A stretch of DNA of 64,000 nt from Theocolax elegans. Its lineage: Eukaryota > Arthropoda > Insecta > Hymenoptera > Cerocephalidae. The notes below the pieces were generated by a model, which saw nothing but the letters and a program-made list of their open reading frames with translations, ran no database searches and was not told where the DNA came from. A program made the translations under genes and the position numbers. The stretch spans positions 2,247,473 to 2,311,472 of the forward strand of contig CM047430.1 of NCBI GenBank assembly GCA_026168455.1. Direction: 5' to 3'. Below, one piece after another: positions 58,218 to 64,000 of the stretch (position 1 is its first letter; the number at the start of each line of letters is the position of its first letter).

Positions 58218-59315
58218 TCACAATGAGCGCAAGACCCCATGGACCCTCTGCGATATTAACAAAACCTTCTTTGACCAGTCCAGGGTGGGTGACAACCAAA
58301 CACCCAACGATTTAACCTCATTCTCGTATTTCAAATGGACATTTAACAGCTTAATTCGGGGAGCAGCAGCCAGATCCACTCGCGAAACATATGCCTGACT
58401 GCCTAGGATCATGACCTTTGTTTTGTTTACATTTAAAGCAAGATCATTTGATACTGCCCAAGAAGCAACCGCATTCGCATCCTGCGTAATTCGATGCACA
58501 CCCATCTCAAAATCCGCTGGTAGAAAAGAATGATAAACCTGGGCGTCATCAGCATAAAGCATGCATTTACTAAATTGAAGGACATCCGGTAAATCATTAA
58601 TGAAGATGGAGAATAATAATGGACCCAATACACTGCCCTGTGGCACACCCGAGTTCACCCCAAGCCAATCCGAACAACCACTCAAATCATCCACAACCGC
58701 CTGCGTACGACCTACTAAATAATGATAAAAGCATCTCAGAACAGTATCAGTGCAACCCAATCTACGCAATTTAAGCAGAAGCGGCCCGTGCGGTACAGAG
58801 TCGAACGCTTTAGAGAAGTCGAACAGAACCAAGACTGTTATCATTCGGGAATCTATAGCCCTTCTAATATCATCCAGGACCCCTAAAAGCGCAGACTGCG
58901 TATTATGACCTCTGCGAAAACCCGCTTGTCTTGGATTTAATAATTGATAGTTTTCTAAATAAGACGACAGCTGAACATGAACTAAACGTTCCAAAAGTTT
59001 CGAGATCTCGCAGAGTTTGGCTATCGGTCTATTATCAGAACAGGTTAGAATTCTGCTCGACTTCGCCAGCGGAAACAATAAGGTTCGCTTCCAACATTCC
59101 GGGAAAAATCCAATTGTTAATAATTCGTTGAAGACTTTAACTAAGTGCGGAATTAATTGCAATTCTAAAAGTTTTAGCATTTTTATCGATAACCCATCTG
59201 TCCCCATAGCCCTCGACTTTGCTCTACCAAGAACACGCTGAACTCCTCTAGGGTGTATTGTATCAAACTCAAATCTAGAAGGAGTAATACAATCACCTTC
59301 ATTCACCTGAAACAA
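58218..59315 (-). pseudogene. Family B ORF2 reverse transcriptase
   Basis: 365 open codons with all core motifs: GTDGLSIKMLKLLELQL, DNRPIAKLCEISKLLERLV, RQAGFRRGHNTQSALLG, catalytic LFDFSKAFDSVPH, GVPQGSVLGPLLF, catalytic LYADDAQVY (near 58550) and VNKTKVMILGSQAY, then the SLGVWLSPTLDWSK thumb-side motif. It lacks the endonuclease in frame and shifts near 58200 into the C-terminal piece. Confidence 0.85.
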
Positions 59316-60228
59316 TGACTTAAGAAAAGATGGAGGAAGAGGTGCAAGGCGATTCGAAACAGATGCATAATAGACATTTAATTGCTGAGAGGTAATAATT
59401 CTAATGGTGATGAACCAAGATTAGTGCCCAATCCCAACCCTTTCAGCTCTCTCCATTTGGCCCTAGGATCTGAAGCATTCAACAGTTTATCAGAAAGATA
59501 TTTGTATTTATTGCTATCAAGCATATTAGAAACTCCATTTCTTAGAATCTTATACCTTTCATAATCAGCTGTATGTCGTGAGACTTGAAAAGTCTTAAAA
59601 GCCATTTTTCTAGCTTTAATCAGATTCCTGGTCTCCATCGTAATTCATGGCTTATATTTATTTCCAATGACTACTAGCTTACAAGGCGCCAATTCATCAA
59701 ATGTGGAGAGGGCTGATGCCGAAAGATGAGAAATCAGCAATGAGACAGACTGAGATCTGTCATTATAAGTCGAAACATGTGTATATGAGGATGGAAATGA
59801 GGAAATATTAGCTGGATGAAAATTATGAGAAATATGCGAATTAGATGAAATGGAAAATAATTAGATGATGACATGCTAAATGAATTTGGTGAGATGGGGA
59901 ATAAATTAGATGATGACATGATATCCGAAGTTAAGGAATTTAATAAACTTGCATTATTAGGTATGACATTATGAGTGATAGAGTTATGACTAGATAATTG
60001 AATGCTTGAAACTATGTTTGAACTTATATCTAGTGACAACAACGGACTAAGTACATGTGATTGCTGGTCAGGCAAAACACTATGACTAGAGGTTGAAAAA
60101 CTACTACCATAACAAGAAGACCAACCCAAATTAAAGATATTACTAAAAACAGAATCTAAATCACGATGGCTGACCTCTCCCAAGTTACGCGTCCAATACC
60201 TCTTCACCTTCGTTGGCTGTCTAATTAT

Positions 60229-60876
60229 TTACATATAAATTGTGATAGAATCATGGCACGCCGCAAAGGGGACCAATGACTTCACAAATTTAAAATAAGA
60301 TACCGGTTCACGAACAAGAAAAAGATCTAGCCACGTATGCGATGTGACCGCATGATGAGTCGGCTCCGAATCAATAAGAGTAAGATTCAAAGCCGATATA
60401 TTTGCCCTCATCATATCCGCCGCACCGCCCACTGATTTCATATCTATATTAAAATCACCCGTAATAACAGTATATCCATGCGACGGAAGTAAATCCGACA
60501 ATACATCAAACAATTCTGAAGGATAAGCTGCCGTTGGCCTTCTATATACAACTCCCAAATCTAACGACGAAAATTTACTTGAGATATTTAGCAAAAGATA
60601 TTCCGGTGAGTTAGAGAACCGTATATCAGAATGTGCCAACGTAACTACTTTATATTCATTTCTAACATACGCAGCTACGTCACCACCTTCCTTACCCAAA
60701 CGATCAAGTCTATATAGCGGATAACCCGGTAATTTCAGAATATCTGAGGCGTTTGATTCCTTCAAAAATGTTTTAGTAAGCGCAATCACATCATGTGTCT
60801 GCGGAAAAACCAATGCTTCTAATGAGCTAAAATGAGTCTTAAATCTATTAATATTAATATGAATAATTGAAAACAA
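60229..60876 (-). pseudogene. Family B ORF2 endonuclease (inner duplicated unit)
   Basis: Identical in sequence to the outer unit product, including the ALTKTFL substitution. It is followed by a Ser/Asn-rich linker in another frame (60207-59734), then a piece at 59638-59378 (MAFKTFQVSRHTADYERYKILRNG) that corresponds to the region before the reverse transcriptase. Confidence 0.8.
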
Positions 60877-62385
60877 TCTTTTCGCCTGACCAACATCGCC
60901 TCATTGCGAAGGACACCCGGGATTAGGAGGAAGGGAGAGGAGACAGCTTCAGCATTTATACGAATCAATGATCCCTTCTTCTCTCTTCTTAAATACACGA
61001 TTGAATTTTATACTATCGGCCGCAAATATCCCAGTTCTCCCGCTTTACGCACGGTTAAGACCAAAGCGCATGTACTGCCTTTGGCCAAAGCGGTCTTATA
61101 AATAGCGACGAATTATTACCCTCTCCGAAAACACCCAAAGCAGTTTTCCCTTTCAATAAATAAGACTTTTCGACTATAATGTCACGCACCGCAGGCGAAG
61201 TAACTCTAGAAACTAATCCTCTCGAGAACATAGGGCCAGCAGACACTGCTGAGGTATCATCGGGAAAAATCCAATTGTTAATAATTCGTTGAAGACTTTA
61301 ACTAAGTGCGGAATTAATTGCAATTCTAAAAGTTTTAGCATTTTTATCGATAACCCATCTGTCCCCATAGCCCTCGACTTTGCTCTACCAAGAACACGCT
61401 GAACTCCTCTAGGGTGTATGTATCAAACTCAAATCTAGAAGGAGTAATACAATCACCTTCATTCACCTGAAACAATGATAAGAAAAGATGGAGGAAGAGG
61501 TGCAAGGCGATTCGAAACAGATGCATAATAGACATTTAATTGCTGAGAGGTAATAATTCTAATGGTGATGAACCAAGATTAGTGCCCAATCCCAACCCTT
61601 TCAGCTCTCTCCATTTGGCCCTAGGATCTGAAGCATTCAACAGTTTATCAGAAAGATATTTGTATTTATTGCTATCAAGCATATTAGAAACTCCATTTCT
61701 TAGAATCTTATACCTTTCATAATCAGCTGTATGTCGTGAGACTTGAAAAGTCTTAAAAGCCATTTTTCTAGCTTTAATCAGATTCCTGGTCTCCATCGTA
61801 ATTCATGGCTTATATTTATTTCCAATGACTACTAGCTTACAAGGCGCCAATTCATCAAATGTGGAGAGGGCTGATGCCGAAAGATGAGAAATCAGCAATG
61901 AGACAGACTGAGATCTGTCATTATAAGTCGAAACATGTGTATATGAGGATGGAAATGAGGAAATATTAGCTGGATGAAAATTATGAGAAATATGCGAATT
62001 AGATGAAATGGAAAATAATTAGATGATGACATGCTAAATGAATTTGGTGAGATGGGGAATAAATTAGATGATGACATGATATCCGAAGTTAAGGAATTTA
62101 ATAAACTTGCATTATTAGGTATGACATTATGAGTGATAGAGTTATGACTAGATAATTGAATGCTTGAAACTATGTTTGAACTTATATCTAGTGACAACAA
62201 CGGACTAAGTACATGTGATTGCTGGTCAGGCAAAACACTATGACTAGAGGTTGAAAAACTACTACCATAACAAGAAGACCAACCCAAATTAAAGATATTA
62301 CTAAAACAGAATCTAAATCACGATGGCTGACCTCTCCCAAGTTACGCGTCCAATACCTCTTCACCTTCGTTGGCTGTCTAATTAT

Positions 62386-63033
62386 TTACATATAAATTGT
62401 GATAGAATCATGGCACGCCGCAAAGGGGACCAATGACTTCACAAATTTAAAATAAGATACCGGTTCACGAACAAGAAAAAGATCTAGCCACGTATGCGAT
62501 GTGACCGCATGATGAGTCGGCTCCGAATCAATAAGAGTAAGATTCAAAGCCGATATATTTGCCCTCATCATATCCGCCGCACCGCCCACTGATTTCATAT
62601 CTATATTAAAATCACCCGTAATAACAGTATATCCATGCGACGGAAGTAAATCCGACAATACATCAAACAATTCTGAAGGATAAGCTGCCGTTGGCCTTCT
62701 ATATACAACTCCCAAATCTAACGACGAAAATTTACTTGAGATATTTAGCAAAAGATATTCCGGTGAGTTAGAGAACCGTATATCAGAATGTGCCAACGTA
62801 ACTACTTTATATTCATTTCTAACATACGCAGCTACGTCACCACCTTCCTTACCCAAACGATCAAGTCTATATAGCGGATAACCCGGTAATTTCAGAATAT
62901 CTGAGGCGTTTGATTCCTTCAAAAATGTTTTAGTAAGCGCAATCACATCATGTGTCTGCGGAAAAACCAATGCTTCTAATGAGCTAAAATGAGTCTTAAA
63001 TCTATTAATATTAATATGAATAATTGAAAACAA
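62386..63033 (-). pseudogene. Family B ORF2 endonuclease (outer unit)
   Basis: 215 codons of APE-type endonuclease that nicks target DNA: FSIIHININRFKTHF, ALTKTFL (Thr-Lys where the catalytic Glu block reads TETFL in B4), YRRPTAAYPSE, ITGDFNIDM, HTWLDLFLVREP, AACHDSIT. Lys in place of Glu could abolish catalysis. The frame ends where the linker starts in another frame. Confidence 0.8.
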
Positions 63034-63164
63034 TCTTTTCGCCTGACCAACATCGCCTCATTGCGAAGGACACCCGGGATTAGGAGGAAGGGAGAGGAGA
63101 CAGCTTCAGCATTTATACGAATCAATGATCCCTTCTTCTCTCTTCTTAAATACACGATTGAATT

Positions 63165-64000
63165 TTATACTATCGGCCGCAAATATCCCAGTTCTCCCGC
63201 TTTACGCACGGTTAAAGACCAAAGCGCATGTACTGCCTTTGGCCAAAGCGGTCTTATAAATAGCGACGAATTATTACCCTCTCCGAAAACACCCAAAGCA
63301 GTTTTCCCTTTCAATAAATAAGACTTTTCGACTATAATGTCACGCACCGCAGGCGAAGTAACTCTAGAAACTAATCCTCTCGAGAACATAGGGCCAGCAG
63401 ACACTGCTGAGGTATCATCGGGAACACCCTGCATAAACGAGGTATTAACCACCCCTTTGGAGCGCGGAATCCATGGACGAATCTCATCAAGATGTGAGTG
63501 AACGAGCGGCAAGTTCATAACATCTAGAATTTTTTCTATAAGCGAGCGATCGTCTAGCTTAGATTTTAGCGGTAAGCCCAAAAGCAGTAGCTCACAATCA
63601 TCTTTAGTTGATTTTAAATTCAAGGGAGGATCAGCCACCTGCGACGTAGAAGCACACACACTCTCACGCAGAGCTCCAACACCATCCTCGAGTCTAGTAA
63701 TACGGCCGTCCAGCTCATTGATACGCTCATTCGCAAAGGATTCAATGCCATTGACACGCTCACGCAATGAAAATAGTTCGGCACTAATAGAATTTAATTT
63801 TGAATCAACAGCATCAACCTTACTTTCAACTCTCTCCGTGAAAACCGAAAAAGAGCGCTCAAAAGAGCGCTCGAAACGAGTAAACCATGCCGGTGGATTA
63901 TACGCCATCGCAGCGGGATCCGATGAGCCGCCCAATTGAGTAATACTGGTCGCAATGGGCGTGATCGCATGAAGTTGCTTGGCAACCTGCTTCAAAGATG
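63165..64000 (-). CDS. Family B ORF1, partial at the window edge
   Basis: At least 276 codons are open on the minus strand, continuing beyond 64000, so the start is outside or is an internal Met (MAYNPPAWF). A Phe/Arg-rich segment is followed by a long probable coiled coil (VESKVDAVDSKLNSISAELFSLRERVNGIE...), then LLLGLPLKSKLDDRSLIEKIL and RPWIPRS. The protein is probably an RNA-binding, multimerising ORF1p, by analogy with coiled-coil ORF1 of other LINEs. It ends KAGELGYLRPIV, matching the B4 remnant. Confidence 0.7.
   Translation of the reverse strand, partial: SLKQVAKQLHAITPIATSITQLGGSSDPAAMAYNPPAWFTRFERSFERSFSVFTERVESKVDAVDSKLNSISAELFSLRERVNGIESFANERINELDGRITRLEDGVGALRESVCASTSQVADPPLNLKSTKDDCELLLLGLPLKSKLDDRSLIEKILDVMNLPLVHSHLDEIRPWIPRSKGVVNTSFMQGVPDDTSAVSAGPMFSRGLVSRVTSPAVRDIIVEKSYLLKGKTALGVFGEGNNSSLFIRPLWPKAVHALWSLTVRKAGELGYLRPIV

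Larger units (their letters stand above)
59100..63418 (-). repeat. 2.16 kb tandem duplication inside copy B8
   Basis: Units 59100-61259 and 61260-63418 are almost identical; differences seen are 1-3 base indels (e.g. near 59318/61478, 61049/63213, 60146/62305). The junctions share CGGGAA (59099, 61260, 63419). Each unit holds the ORF1 3' end, endonuclease, linker and first part of the reverse transcriptase. Confidence 0.92.
57316..64000 (-). mobile_element. CR1-group LINE family B, longest copy B8 (with internal duplication), off the right edge
   Basis: On the minus strand: ORF1 (open to the window edge), endonuclease, linker, then a 2.16 kb duplicated block, then reverse transcriptase, C-terminal region, 3' UTR, hairpin (57368-57390) and AG/GATA tail (57316-57356). 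The copy is much better preserved than B1-B6. The reverse transcriptase alone is open for 365 codons. Confidence 0.85.

Noticed and set aside
1..64000. Ribosomal RNA genes as R1 target
   Set aside because: No rRNA-like sequence is seen next to either R1-clade end.

Overview
This is eukaryotic, AT-rich, repeat-saturated DNA with no bacterial gene organisation. The transposon mix fits an arthropod, most plausibly an insect: an R1-clade LINE, CR1/Jockey-group LINEs whose ORF1 carries PHD-like and FP25-like domains, insect-type Ty3/Gypsy elements, and TTAA-target DNA transposons with a Mutator-like transposase domain. A hymenopteran is possible, but I cannot fix the species from the sequence. I find no intact host gene. 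Nearly everything is a mobile element or its remnant, and many are nested.

Layout: 1-54 is the inverted 5' tip of an R1-clade element. 0.24-2.67 kb holds two truncated CR1-group fragments (family B). 2.67-6.48 kb (minus) is a decayed protein-primed family-B DNA polymerase of Polinton/adintovirus/bidnavirus type, interrupted by a 1.4 kb GC-rich insert with 8-bp direct repeats. 6.85-10.95 kb is a decayed R1-clade LINE (plus). 11.5-16.3 kb is a nearly complete CR1-group element (family A, minus) split by a TTAA MITE. 18.0-31.3 kb is a Ty3/Gypsy element (plus) whose gag is split by a 6.6 kb TTAA transposon (Kolobok-like copy 1). That copy in turn carries a SINE and a Gypsy derivative with inverted LTRs. 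31.6-36.4 kb holds two more family B fragments. 36.6-43.8 kb is a hairpin MITE abutting Kolobok-like copy 2, which carries a 3.6 kb palindrome that itself carries a TA-target MITE. 44.9-49.2 kb is a 1,155-bp tandem duplication plus a 2.9 kb foldback. 49.3-52.7 kb is minisatellites around a GC-rich island with possible introns. 52.9-55.3 kb is a truncated family A element. 56.1-64.0 kb is family B, with a 2.16 kb tandem duplication inside the main copy.

Two cross-checks carry much of the interpretation. First, the two Kolobok-like copies serve as empty sites for each other's nested insertions. Second, reading frames of the Gypsy gag and of the CR1 reverse transcriptase resume exactly when the TTAA-bounded insertions are removed in thought. 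All ten CR1-group fragments lie on the minus strand, which recalls uni-strand transposon traps (piRNA clusters); that function is only inferred. Copies in the tandem duplications differ mainly by 1-3 bp indels, so some frameshifts may be sequencing errors.
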